DNA of 56,857 bases, taken from Chitinophaga pinensis. Its GTDB lineage: Bacteria > Bacteroidota > Bacteroidia > Chitinophagales > Chitinophagaceae. A program made the translations under genes and the position numbers. The notes beneath the pieces were generated by a model, which was not told the DNA's origin, did not search any database, and saw nothing but the letters and a program-made list of their open reading frames with translations. Of the stretch, positions 42,924 to 51,702 are shown piece by piece. Location of the stretch: the NCBI GenBank assembly GCA_945872815.1, contig CAMCAY010000010.1, forward strand, positions 1 through 56,857, written 5' to 3'. Each line of letters begins with the position of its first letter. Positions within the stretch are counted from its first letter, which is position 1.

Positions 42924-44033
42924 TTGAAAAAAAGCAATAAAGGAAATAAAGAATTCACTGTGCTGATAGCCCCATTGGATTGGGGATTAGGACATGCTAC
43001 GAGATCGATTCCTTTGATATCTTTCTTGAAAAACCAGCAAATCAGGGTATTGGTTTGTGGTAATGGTGCAATTAAAGAGCTGCTGCAACAAGAGTTCCCT
43101 GACTTAGAAATATTAACGCTTAGAGGATACAATATCCAATACAGCCAAAACGGAAAAAGCTTTTTGTTTAATATGTTGCTTCAGATTCCGAAAATAATAT
43201 TTTCAGTATGGTATGAAAATCGTTGGCTGAAAAGAGCCATCAAAAAATACCATATTGATGCAGTGATCAGTGATAACAGGCTGGGTTGTTTTAACAAAAG
43301 CATTCCATCTGTTTTTATCACACATCAATTGAATATAAAAACAGGCTATTCGTGGGTTGATAAATTTATTCGTCGAATAAATTATTTTTTTATCAATCAA
43401 TTTGAAGAATGCTGGGTTCCTGATTACTCAAATGAAAAATGCATTGCAGGTGAATTGTCGCATCCTTCTCAATATCCAACAACGCCGGTAAAGTATATCG
43501 GCTTGATGTCGAGATTTACAAAAAGTGAAAATGTATCAAAATTTAAAGTTTGCTTTTTATTATCGGGTCCGGAACCTCAAAGAACAATTCTTGAAAATAA
43601 AATACTTCAAGAGCTGGAATTATTGAACGATTCAGCGGTTATTATCAGGGGAATTCCAAATAAAAAAACCACTTTACGACTTCAAAACAAAAACATTACT
43701 CAATACAACCATCTCAATGCTAATGAGCTATGTACAATCATACAAGAATCAGAATTTGTAATAGCCAGATCGGGCTATTCAACAATTATGGATTTAATCT
43801 CATTGGAAAAAATTGCTGTCTTAATTCCTACGCCGGGTCAAACAGAACAAGAATACCTGGGTCGGTATTTGAATGATAAAGGGCTTTTCTATTCTGTTAG
43901 TCAGGATAAATTTAATCTGCATGAATCTTTACAACAGTTGTACAATAAACCATTTGAAAAAAGTTCATTTTTGGAAACATACAAAGAGATAGTAACAGAT
44001 TGGATAATTCGCGCTCAAACGGCAAGTAAATGA
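42924..44033 (+). CDS. MurG-like (GT28-type) glycosyltransferase
   Basis: The protein has 369 residues. The N-terminal Rossmann half opens with IAPLDWGLGHATRSIPLI, the Gly-rich acceptor loop of MurG-like GT-B enzymes. The C-terminal half has LLSGPEPQRTILE, then FVIARSGYSTIMDLISLEK and PTPGQTEQEYLG, the donor-binding pattern. MurG itself acts in peptidoglycan synthesis; this is a relative, probably for another surface glycan or glycolipid. The start is TTG at 42924 (no in-frame ATG after the stop at 42897); a GTG at 42960 is an alternative. Confidence 0.85.
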   Translation: MKKSNKGNKEFTVLIAPLDWGLGHATRSIPLISFLKNQQIRVLVCGNGAIKELLQQEFPDLEILTLRGYNIQYSQNGKSFLFNMLLQIPKIIFSVWYENRWLKRAIKKYHIDAVISDNRLGCFNKSIPSVFITHQLNIKTGYSWVDKFIRRINYFFINQFEECWVPDYSNEKCIAGELSHPSQYPTTPVKYIGLMSRFTKSENVSKFKVCFLLSGPEPQRTILENKILQELELLNDSAVIIRGIPNKKTTLRLQNKNITQYNHLNANELCTIIQESEFVIARSGYSTIMDLISLEKIAVLIPTPGQTEQEYLGRYLNDKGLFYSVSQDKFNLHESLQQLYNKPFEKSSFLETYKEIVTDWIIRAQTASK

Positions 44034-44039
44034 TTTTTC

Positions 44040-44891
44040 TTAAAATAAAAGTCGTTTAAAATTTGCAATCGCTCTCCCAAACTCAATCCCAGCAAACAGA
44101 AAATACATTGTCAGCTTCTTACCAAAGAAGTATTTCTTTACAAATATTTTCATGGCATCATAAAAATGTTTTGTGTAGGAGGCCGATTTATAAGACGTGC
44201 TCTTTCCCTTGTAATGTGTAATGGTAGTATCGGCAAAGTAGTAATTTTTGAATCCCGATTGTATAATTCTACAACTTAGGTCAATGTCTTCTCCATACAT
44301 GAAAAAATCTTCATCAAACCCTTTTACATTTCTCAATGCATCTTTAGATAGCATCATAAAAGCACCCGAAAGAACATCTACAGGATTTGATTTGTTTTCA
44401 GATAAATGACCTTCGTAGTATTTGGCAAATACACGAGAAGTAGGAAATAGTCGATGAAGACCAATCATTTTATAAAAAGAAGTTTTTGGATCTGGAAATC
44501 CTCTTTTGCTTTCTTTTAGGTATATTCCATTTTCATCTATCATTCTCACCCCAAGCGCACCGCAATCACTGTGTTTTACAAAAAAATCAATGCATTCATC
44601 AAAACAGTTTACCGGTACAATTGTATCGGGGTTCAAAAAAAGTATGTAATCTCCGGAAACTTTATCTATTACACTGTTATTGGCTTTGGCGAATCCCACA
44701 TTTTCTTTATTACATTGAAAGGATATTTTTTCAAATCGATTGTTGAAATAAAGATCACTCCCATCAGTTGAGGCATTATCCACTACAAAAATTTCACTTT
44801 CAATATTTGCACACGCTTTTTCTACCGATAGCAGACATTGCTCCAGCAATAATTTTACATTATAATTGACAATGACAATTGAAAGTTTCAA
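44040..44891 (-). CDS. Family 2 glycosyltransferase (rhamnosyltransferase-like)
   Basis: The 283 residues are typical GT2: LSIVIVNYNVKLLLEQCL, FVVDNASTDGSD, NVGFAKANN, ILFLNPDT (the DxD-like metal site), LSGAFMMLSKDAL, then GFDEDFFMYGEDIDLSCR. A basic, hydrophobic C-terminal tail probably contacts the membrane. The start codon is TTG at 44891. It is divergent from the inositol-monophosphatase-type gene and likely acts in surface polysaccharide assembly. Confidence 0.92.
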   Translation of the reverse strand: MKLSIVIVNYNVKLLLEQCLLSVEKACANIESEIFVVDNASTDGSDLYFNNRFEKISFQCNKENVGFAKANNSVIDKVSGDYILFLNPDTIVPVNCFDECIDFFVKHSDCGALGVRMIDENGIYLKESKRGFPDPKTSFYKMIGLHRLFPTSRVFAKYYEGHLSENKSNPVDVLSGAFMMLSKDALRNVKGFDEDFFMYGEDIDLSCRIIQSGFKNYYFADTTITHYKGKSTSYKSASYTKHFYDAMKIFVKKYFFGKKLTMYFLFAGIEFGRAIANFKRLLF

Positions 44892-45024
44892 GAAGAGATA
44901 TTTGCCTGCGAAATAAATGGTTTTATACGATTACACAAAATCTATCAGGTTGACAAAACGACAAAAGGCGGAGATTATTTTTCATTATCAAGTTGATAAT
45001 ATAAACAGCAACCTTTCAAATCAG

Positions 45025-45032
45025 TATCTTTG
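45025..45032 (+). promoter_or_regulatory. -7 box 4 nt from the start (inositol-monophosphatase-type gene)
   Basis: TATCTTTG, then CAAC, then ATG: the same CTTTGCAACATG context as the DUF4834-like gene on the other strand at 3116. No TTG at the standard distance. Confidence 0.5.
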
Positions 45033-45036
45033 CAAC

Positions 45037-45810
45037 ATGTATAAAAATACCCTCTTATATGCAATACAAGCGGGAGCTGCTCAGCTTCAGCACTATTTTA
45101 ATGGCAGCTTTACAATAAGCAATAAGGAGGGAATTAATAATTTAGTTACGGAGGCAGATCATGCTTCAGAGAAAGCAATTATTGAAGCCATTCAAAACAA
45201 TTTTCCTGATCATTTTATTTTGAGTGAAGAGACAGGTGAGATAAAATCCAATAGTGAATACAAATGGATAATAGACCCGATTGACGGCACCGTTAATTTT
45301 GCCAATGGTATTCCATTGTGCTGTGTGAGCATTGGTTTGGAAAAAGAAGGTGAAATGATAATGGGAGCCGTATATAATCCATTCATGAATGAGCTGTTTT
45401 TTGCTCAAAAAGGGATGGGTGCATATTTAAATGAAAAGAAAATTTCGGTTAGTCGTAAAACGACTGTTATAGAAAGTTGTCTGGTTACCGGATTTCCGTA
45501 CACCTATTTGGAAACTCCTAACGGACCATTAGAGATTTTTCAAAAACTAGTAAAACAAGGAGTTCCTGTAAGAAGATTGGGTAGTGCCGCCATTGATCTT
45601 TGTTGGGTAGCCGCTGGAAGATTTGATGGCTTTTATGAGCATAAATTGCAACCGTGGGACACGGCCGCAGGATTTTTAATGGTTGAAGAAGCAGGTGGAA
45701 AAATAACAGACTTTAACGGAGATTATTATTCTCCTTATCAACCACATTTATTGGCAACTAATGGAATAATTCACGATGAGTTATTGGCTTATGTAAAAGG
45801 CGAAAAGTAA
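45037..45810 (+). CDS. Inositol monophosphatase family protein
   Basis: The protein has 257 residues from the ATG at 45037; an in-frame ATG at 44917 lies upstream of the -7 box and is rejected. The metal-binding set of the IMPase/FIG superfamily is present: E in LSEETGE, the DPIDGTVNF motif (about 85-93) and WDTAAGFLMVEEAGG. Substrate could be inositol phosphate, 3'-phosphoadenosine phosphate or another; the sequence does not decide. It is 10 bp upstream of thiL and probably cotranscribed. Confidence 0.92.
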   Translation: MYKNTLLYAIQAGAAQLQHYFNGSFTISNKEGINNLVTEADHASEKAIIEAIQNNFPDHFILSEETGEIKSNSEYKWIIDPIDGTVNFANGIPLCCVSIGLEKEGEMIMGAVYNPFMNELFFAQKGMGAYLNEKKISVSRKTTVIESCLVTGFPYTYLETPNGPLEIFQKLVKQGVPVRRLGSAAIDLCWVAAGRFDGFYEHKLQPWDTAAGFLMVEEAGGKITDFNGDYYSPYQPHLLATNGIIHDELLAYVKGEK

Positions 45811-45820
45811 AAACAGCAAT

Positions 45821-46849
45821 ATGGAAAATCGAACAGAAGTTTCTTCTATCGGGGAGTTTGGATTAATTGAACACCTTACCAAAAATATCGAAATTAAGAA
45901 TGCTTCTTCTTTGTTGGGAGTAGGTGATGATGCAGCAGTGATAGATCATTTTGGTCGTCAAACCGTAATGTCAAGTGATTTGCTGATAGAAGGTATACAT
46001 TTTGATTTGGGATATACCCCATTAAAACATTTAGGTTATAAATCTGTAGTAGTGAATTTAAGTGACATTTATGCGATGAATGCCGTTCCTACTCAAATAT
46101 TACTCAATATTGGATTCAGCAACAGATACAGTGTGGAAGCACTCGATGAGTTTTACGCCGGTGTTTATGCAGCTTGTGATACATACAATGTAGATTTGGT
46201 TGGTGGCGATACAAGCTCTTCCAATAAAGGACTCATCATCAGTGTGACTGCTATAGGAGAAGTTGCGCCGGATAAATATGTTAAACGCAATGGTGCAAAA
46301 GCAAATGATTTGATTTGTGTCAGTGGTGAACTAGGAAGTGCATTTTTGGGCTTAACTCTTTTAGAAAGAGAAAAAAGAATTTTTGAAGAAACAGGCGCAC
46401 AGCCAGATTTAGAGGGTCAGTCACATATTGTAGGCAGATTATTGAAACCAGAAGCAAGAAAAGATATTGTAGAATATTTTTACGAAGCCGAAATTAATCC
46501 TACGAGTATGATAGATGTGAGTGATGGTTTGAGTAGTGATATACTGCACATTTGCAAACAAAGTAACACTGGTTGTATCTTATACGAAGATAAATTCCCA
46601 TTCAATGATGAGGCAAAATACTTTGCCTATAAATTAGAAGTAGACCCAACGGCATGTGCCTTAAGTGGCGGAGAAGATTATGAATTGCTTTTTACAGTAG
46701 ACCAGGCGGACTATGAAAAAATAAAATCAAATCCATCTGTTTCAATCATAGGGTACATGACAGATCCATCTGAGGGGAAACATTTGATAACCAGAGGTGG
46801 CAATAAACATGAATTAATTGCGCAGGGTTGGAATCATGCAAAAAAATAA
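45821..46849 (+). CDS. thiL: Thiamine-monophosphate kinase
   Basis: ThiL makes thiamine diphosphate from the monophosphate. The 342 residues carry GVGDDAAVI (ATP and Mg site, about 30-38), DLLIEGIHFDL, VVNLSDIYAMNA, VDLVGGDTSSS, DVSDGLSSDI (about 228) and SGGEDYELLF near the C-terminus, all PurM-like family signatures. It is second in a pair with the inositol-monophosphatase-type gene. Its stop is 1 bp from the convergent exported-protein gene. Confidence 0.97.
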   Translation: MENRTEVSSIGEFGLIEHLTKNIEIKNASSLLGVGDDAAVIDHFGRQTVMSSDLLIEGIHFDLGYTPLKHLGYKSVVVNLSDIYAMNAVPTQILLNIGFSNRYSVEALDEFYAGVYAACDTYNVDLVGGDTSSSNKGLIISVTAIGEVAPDKYVKRNGAKANDLICVSGELGSAFLGLTLLEREKRIFEETGAQPDLEGQSHIVGRLLKPEARKDIVEYFYEAEINPTSMIDVSDGLSSDILHICKQSNTGCILYEDKFPFNDEAKYFAYKLEVDPTACALSGGEDYELLFTVDQADYEKIKSNPSVSIIGYMTDPSEGKHLITRGGNKHELIAQGWNHAKK

Positions 46850-46850
46850 T

Positions 46851-47279
46851 TTAATCTCCGCAAGAATTCAATCTTGAAAGAATACAAGAAATGACTTTAG
46901 CTGAAAGCTCTCCGGGAAAAAATGCACCCCCTGTTTTTTTTATGCAATTATAAAAATCAATTAAAGTACGGTCGTTACAATTGAAAAAACCAATCAGATT
47001 GTTGCTTAAAGCTATAAAGTTGAGATTGCCTTCAAAGTCCGTCTGATACAAAATATGGCAGATGCCTTCATTTCGATCCCTTAGAATCATCATATAGGTG
47101 TCTGAGTTGGTTATGTCAAAAGAACTTTTTTTCTTTTGAGCTGCTGTCAGCGATATGGGAGAATAATTATTAATAATAATACTCTCTGGTGTCGTTTTTG
47201 CTTCTGAAATCCTTGAATACCTTTGACCATAAGCGCTTGAAAAAAAAATCAGAAGAAGTATCAAATATGATTGTTTCAT
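46851..47279 (-). CDS. Hypothetical exported protein
   Basis: The protein has 142 residues. A clean signal peptide (LILLLIFFSSAYGQ, cut near residue 18) precedes a mature part with four cysteines, the first near the middle and the last at SCGD by the C-terminus. No known domain is recognised. It follows the lipoprotein gene by 6 bp on the same strand and is likely its operon partner. Function unknown. Confidence 0.7.
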   Translation of the reverse strand: MKQSYLILLLIFFSSAYGQRYSRISEAKTTPESIIINNYSPISLTAAQKKKSSFDITNSDTYMMILRDRNEGICHILYQTDFEGNLNFIALSNNLIGFFNCNDRTLIDFYNCIKKTGGAFFPGELSAKVISCILSRLNSCGD

Positions 47280-47285
47280 AGTTTT

Positions 47286-47861
47286 TTATTTAATTCTGTA
47301 AACAGGATCTACACAAATGACAAATACATTTTTAAGAGATTGAATGTCATGAAAAAAATGCTCGTAATAATTACCCATAGCATAACTGTAAATAAGCAAT
47401 ATTGTTATTTTTTCCTTGCATTTTTTTATATCAAATACTTCACCCGATTCTAAAAATCTAAGTTTATATTCTGACAACTGAAAGGATTTTTGCAGCAAAC
47501 TGTCGGGATAATTTTTCATGCTTAATATTGAAAGAATTTCTTTCTCAATTCTTCCAGAGCAGGATGTATTTTTTTGCAGTAAAGAATTTTGTTTAATAGA
47601 AATACTGTCACAAAGAAAAGCACCAAGATAAAGACCAGATTGATTTTGTTTGAGTTGATTAAAAACGAACTTGGAATAACTGACGGAATCTACATACAAA
47701 TATTGTTGAAGAGGGATTGCATTCTTCTTTTTCAGGTAGAACATAAAATCAGCTTTAGAAATAAAATTAAAAGGATGTCCGATATGATATTTTTTTTGGG
47801 ACATATACCCGCACCCTAACAACAAAACAATTGGCAGGCAAAAAATATATACAAGTTTCAT
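47286..47861 (-). CDS. Hypothetical lipoprotein
   Basis: The protein has 191 residues. The signal (MKLVYIFCLPIVLLLGC) ends in the lipobox LLGC, so it is probably membrane-anchored. The mature region is Lys/Ser/Gln-rich, with TILLIYSYAMGNYYEHF and a final VFVICVDPVYR strand. No family is recognised. It lies 6 bp before the exported-protein gene and after a terminator, so these two genes form a short unit. Confidence 0.7.
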   Translation of the reverse strand: MKLVYIFCLPIVLLLGCGYMSQKKYHIGHPFNFISKADFMFYLKKKNAIPLQQYLYVDSVSYSKFVFNQLKQNQSGLYLGAFLCDSISIKQNSLLQKNTSCSGRIEKEILSILSMKNYPDSLLQKSFQLSEYKLRFLESGEVFDIKKCKEKITILLIYSYAMGNYYEHFFHDIQSLKNVFVICVDPVYRIK

Positions 47862-47876
47862 CGAAATAAATATTTA

Positions 47877-47906
47877 AAAGGCAACGCTACTATGAACGTT
47901 GCCTTT
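47877..47906 (-). terminator. Terminator after the 164-residue exported protein gene
   Basis: AAAGGCAACG at 47877-47886 pairs with CGTTGCCTTT at 47897-47906 around a 10-nt loop. On the minus strand it is followed by a T-rich stretch, and it lies 7 bp beyond the stop at 47913. Confidence 0.75.
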
Positions 47907-47912
47907 ATGTTT

Positions 47913-48407
47913 TTAATAGAGTTGGATATTTACAATATATTCATCACCTGAAACTGTTACAGGGTATATTCCACCTCTTACAGTTTTTTCAACTCCGGAA
48001 TCTGACTTGAATGAAATGCTTTTATCTTCCAGTTCAAAAGTTGACATGTCTGTTTTTTCAAAACCCTTTTCAGTCTTTAAACTTACGGGGATATGCAATT
48101 CAGCGGCTTTTTCATTGATTTTTGCCCAGCCATTCACTTTCCCGTCCTTGATAAATGACTTTCCGTTGCAAGGCAGACAGGCGAAATTGAATCCCATCTT
48201 TATACATAATCCAAAGCCACTGGAACAGCTAGTTCTTGGTTTATGAAAATTAAACGACTCCAAAGTAATAATTGCAGAAGGACAAGTACCAGAAGGACAA
48301 ACAGGAATGCCACCCGGTCCGGTATCACTCAGAGGACTTGTTTTTAGGGTTTGTGAATATCCAGATTGAACAAAAACCAACAGGAAGATTACCAATAAAT
48401 TTCTCAT
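47913..48407 (-). CDS. Hypothetical cysteine-rich exported protein
   Basis: The protein has 164 residues. The signal peptide (LLVIFLLVFVQSGYSQ) is cleaved near residue 19. A Cys-rich N-terminal part follows with CPSGTCPSA, then C-SSGFGLC and CLPCNG. The rest is a charged, beta-like segment closing with YPVTVSGDEYIVNIQLY. It may be disulfide-bonded outside the cytoplasm. No family is recognised. A terminator separates it from the next genes. Upstream lie two palindromes. Confidence 0.7.
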   Translation of the reverse strand: MRNLLVIFLLVFVQSGYSQTLKTSPLSDTGPGGIPVCPSGTCPSAIITLESFNFHKPRTSCSSGFGLCIKMGFNFACLPCNGKSFIKDGKVNGWAKINEKAAELHIPVSLKTEKGFEKTDMSTFELEDKSISFKSDSGVEKTVRGGIYPVTVSGDEYIVNIQLY

Positions 48408-48802
48408 GATTAATTTTTTTAAATGATTTCGCTTTTTGTTTTAATTAAAACATCGGAATGTTTCAAAACAAAGCAGCGATAATCTTGAATGAATACTTAC
48501 TCTTTTTACGGTTTTCAGCATTGCCCGTATCAATGGCCATTGATGATGTAAAATTGAGAGCACAGGAACTTTTTTAAAAATAAAAACGCTTAAGAATATT
48601 CAGCTATTGCATAAATAAATTCAGCGGGTAGATACAACATAAAAATTCGATTAATTTCTGACAACGTAATGATGAAAAACACTTTCAAATAAAAGTATCG
48701 GCAGTTAATTTTAGCAATAGTTATTTAATAGTGAAATGATTCTATTTAGTGACAATTTAAGATCCAAGAAAATAAAATAAATACATTTTAAAAAAGTAAA
48801 TC
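48408..48802. other. 395-bp divergent intergenic region with two perfect palindromes
   Basis: Between the cysteine-rich exported protein and the XRE regulator there is no ORF. It contains the 14-bp palindrome GTTTTAATTAAAAC (48438-48451), 31 bp above the exported protein's ATG, and the 16-bp palindrome ATCAATGGCCATTGAT (48529-48544). These could be operators. No TAnnTTTG box is clear on either side. Confidence 0.4.
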
Positions 48803-49219
48803 ATGAAAAACAAAAAAAACATTGAAGGTTATGAACGCATGAAAATCGGCAGCAATATCAGAAAATGGAGGAACATCAAAGAAGTAAAACAAAAAGATCT
48901 TGCTTCAAGTCTTCGAATGTCAGAAGCAGCAGTCAGTAACATGGAAAACGATCTCACAGATCTTACATTGAGTCAGCTAGAAGACATTTCTCTTGCATTG
49001 GAATTGCCTCTTGAAAAACTGTTCGCTGATCCTCAGGAAACGCTTTCTTATGGACTGCAGACAACAAGTATAGCAGATAACAGCAATAATTTTTTGATGG
49101 AAAAGGAGCTTATTTATACAATGATAGGTAGTATTCAAAGGAAGGATGAGCAATTTAAAACAATCATGGAAGGAATGTTAGATGCAGTAAAAACCCTGAC
49201 AAAAAAAGGCAAACAATAA
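48803..49219 (+). CDS. XRE-family transcriptional regulator
   Basis: The protein has 138 residues. A Cro/CI-type helix-turn-helix covers about residues 15-75 (IGSNIRKWRNIKEVKQKDLASSL, then SEAAVSNMENDLTDLTL and LEDISLALELPLEKLF). A linker and a C-terminal helical tail with basic end (KTLTKKGKQ) follow and may mediate oligomerisation. It could bind the palindromes upstream. The S41 peptidase gene starts about 65 bp after its stop on the same strand. Confidence 0.88.
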   Translation: MKNKKNIEGYERMKIGSNIRKWRNIKEVKQKDLASSLRMSEAAVSNMENDLTDLTLSQLEDISLALELPLEKLFADPQETLSYGLQTTSIADNSNNFLMEKELIYTMIGSIQRKDEQFKTIMEGMLDAVKTLTKKGKQ

Positions 49220-49285
49220 AAAGTAAGGTTCAAAAAGGTAGTCATGTTGTTTCAATATGGGCTATTTTCGTCAGGCAATATTATT

Positions 49286-50782
49286 ATGATGGGAATCCCG
49301 AAACTTGTTAAATTTAAAGCGTTCATTTTTTGCTGTGTTTTTCTTTCATGCGCGTATTCAAAAATCACAGATACAACAACAAAAGTTTACACCAACAAAC
49401 AACTTAATCAAGACTATTCAATCCTTCAATCCATACTAGAAAAAAAACACCCATCCATTTATTGGTATACCGATAAAGATAGTATGAAGTACTATTTTAA
49501 TCATTACAAACAAAGCATAAAAGATAGTATGAATGAGCAACAGTTTACATGGCAAATACTGAATCCGCTTGTAAATAAGATTCATTGCGGACATACAGAG
49601 GTAATTCCGAGTAAAAGTTTTGAGAAAAAAGAAAAAAAACATGTTGGAAAGCAATTTCCACTTAATATTAAAGTATGGAACGACACAGCTGTAGTTATTA
49701 ACAGTATGTTTCAAAACGATTCTATTTTTAAACAGGGAACTATCATTAATAGTATCAACGGTCTTTCTATAAAGCAGATTATTCAACAGATGAGAGGGTA
49801 TTTTTCTGAGGATGGATTTGCCGGCAACGCTACACTTTTAAAAATAAGTTTCAACTTTCCGTACTATTACAAAAATATTTTCGACTTGAAGGAAGAGAAC
49901 GAAATTGAGTATACTGATTCTTTAGGTAATGTTAAAAAAGCTATTGTAGTAAGCAATTCACCATTAAAAAAATTAAATAAAGACAATCTAAAAACTATCC
50001 CTCAAAAACATATTTCCAAATTAATACAATATCGAAATTTTGAAATAGACAGCTCTGGAAAATTTGCTGTAATGCGCTTGAATACATTTTCTAAGGGAAA
50101 ATTGAGAAGATTTTTCAGACAATCTTTTAGAGAATGCAAGAAAAAGCACATAGCCAATTTAATATTGGACATTCGATTAAATGGCGGAGGTAAAGTCAGC
50201 AATTCAACTTTATTGACAAAGTACTTGTCAAATCGTCCGTTTAAAATAGCCGACTCTGTTTATGCCACTTCAAAATCTCTTTATCCCTTTAATAAATATT
50301 TCAAATCCCCTTTTATAAATAACGTTGGACTTACTTTCATTACTAATAAAAATAAAGATGGAAAGTATCATTTAACGTCTTTTGAAAAAAATTGGCATAA
50401 ACCTAAAAAACGCTTGCATTACAATGGCAAAGTATATTTGATAACGAGTGGTTTGACATTTTCTGCATCATGTTTATTGGCTAATGTATTAAAGGGACAA
50501 TCCAATATCAATTTGGCTGGAGAAGAAACGGGCGGAGGTTGGTATGGAAACAGCGGAATCCTTATTCCAAAGGTTATTCTTCCTGCAACAGGGATACGCA
50601 TCAATATGCCATTATTCAGAATAGTTCAATATAAGCATCCAGGATTAAAGGGAACGGGTATTCGGCCGGATATTCAAATAAACACTAGTTACGATGCATT
50701 GAAAAAGGGATATGATAAAAAATTGACTGTTATAAAAACAATGATAATAAATGATTCAGACAGCACAATGTCGAAAAAATAA
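49286..50782 (+). CDS. S41-family peptidase (exported, probable lipoprotein)
   Basis: The protein has 498 residues from the ATG at 49286; the in-frame ATG at 49244 is possible but lacks a signal context. The N-terminus (KLVKFKAFIFCCVFLSC) ends in an LSC lipobox. The tail-specific protease fold is visible: NLILDIRLNGGG, then ITSGLTFSASCLLANVLKG with the nucleophile Ser, and GEETGGGWYG. The central region may be a degenerate PDZ-like domain (GTIINSINGLSI). Probably a periplasmic or surface peptidase; substrate unknown. Confidence 0.82.
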   Translation: MMGIPKLVKFKAFIFCCVFLSCAYSKITDTTTKVYTNKQLNQDYSILQSILEKKHPSIYWYTDKDSMKYYFNHYKQSIKDSMNEQQFTWQILNPLVNKIHCGHTEVIPSKSFEKKEKKHVGKQFPLNIKVWNDTAVVINSMFQNDSIFKQGTIINSINGLSIKQIIQQMRGYFSEDGFAGNATLLKISFNFPYYYKNIFDLKEENEIEYTDSLGNVKKAIVVSNSPLKKLNKDNLKTIPQKHISKLIQYRNFEIDSSGKFAVMRLNTFSKGKLRRFFRQSFRECKKKHIANLILDIRLNGGGKVSNSTLLTKYLSNRPFKIADSVYATSKSLYPFNKYFKSPFINNVGLTFITNKNKDGKYHLTSFEKNWHKPKKRLHYNGKVYLITSGLTFSASCLLANVLKGQSNINLAGEETGGGWYGNSGILIPKVILPATGIRINMPLFRIVQYKHPGLKGTGIRPDIQINTSYDALKKGYDKKLTVIKTMIINDSDSTMSKK

Positions 50783-50786
50783 TTGA

Positions 50787-51584
50787 TTAAGTGTAGATGT
50801 TAAATGAATCCGAATCCGATAAAAAAGGAAAGTTGTTTCTTATTTCAGAAAGATTGTTTTTATTTAAAACAGTCGTATAAACATCTTCTACATTTTCTTT
50901 GTGGTAGTCTATTTCACCCATAGGATTAATGATCATGCTGTCTCCCGAATATTCTTGACTATTGTTATCCAATCCAACTCTATTGACGCCAATGACATAA
51001 CATTGATTTTCGATGGCTCTTGCACATAAAAGGGTTTTCCAAGCATTACGTCTTTTTTTCGGCCAATTAGCAACATATATTAGCAAGTCGTATTCGGCCT
51101 CATTATTTTGGTTTACCACCTGTTGTCTTCCCCAAACAGGAAACCTCAAATCGTAGCAAATCTGTAAGTTTATTTTCCATCCATTTACAGAAGTGATCAA
51201 TCGCTTATTTCCCGATTGATAATATTTGTGTTCTTCAGCAAATGCAAATAAATGACGCTTGTCATAAAAACAATATTCTCCATTTGGCAACATCCAAATC
51301 AACCTGTTGAAATAAGAGTCATTTTCTTTAACAATAATACTTCCAGTCAGTATAATTTTATTTTCCATAGATACTCTTTTGATCCAATTCATGGTTTCGC
51401 CATGCATGTCTTCTGCTAATAAGGCTGGATTCATGCTAAAGCCAGTAGTAAACATTTCTGGAAGTATCACAACTTGAGTTTTGTCTTGTATCGATTTGAT
51501 TTTATTTTCAAACATGGAGAGGTTTAAATCCTTGTCCTCCCACTTTAAGTCAGACTGAATGGTTGTAATGATGAGTGATGACAT
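50787..51584 (-). CDS. Carbon-nitrogen hydrolase (omega-amidase, YafV/Nit2-like)
   Basis: The 265 residues have the nitrilase-superfamily catalytic triad: Glu in VILPEMFTTGFSM, Lys in YDKRHLFAFAEEHKYY, Cys in LQICYDLRFPVWGR. The F-A-x-x-x-E-H-x-Y pattern and the D-L-R-F-P sequence after the Cys match the YafV/Nit2 omega-amidase branch, which hydrolyses 2-oxoglutaramate or related amides in metabolite repair. It converges on the S41 peptidase gene with a 4-bp gap. Confidence 0.9.
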   Translation of the reverse strand: MSSLIITTIQSDLKWEDKDLNLSMFENKIKSIQDKTQVVILPEMFTTGFSMNPALLAEDMHGETMNWIKRVSMENKIILTGSIIVKENDSYFNRLIWMLPNGEYCFYDKRHLFAFAEEHKYYQSGNKRLITSVNGWKINLQICYDLRFPVWGRQQVVNQNNEAEYDLLIYVANWPKKRRNAWKTLLCARAIENQCYVIGVNRVGLDNNSQEYSGDSMIINPMGEIDYHKENVEDVYTTVLNKNNLSEIRNNFPFLSDSDSFNIYT

Positions 51585-51680
51585 TTTTCAATTCGTTTTC
51601 ACGAAAATATATATTTAAAAGTGATTTTTAGGGCCTATAATTAATAGCAAGCCGATTCAGTGTTAGTAACCAATTAAATT

Positions 51681-51688
51681 TATCTTTG
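51681..51688 (+). promoter_or_regulatory. -7 box of the DUF2911 gene
   Basis: TATCTTTG is an exact TAnnTTTG match 14 bp before the ATG at 51703. No convincing TTG upstream. Confidence 0.45.
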
Positions 51689-51702
51689 TAAAAAAGCCCT
51701 TC

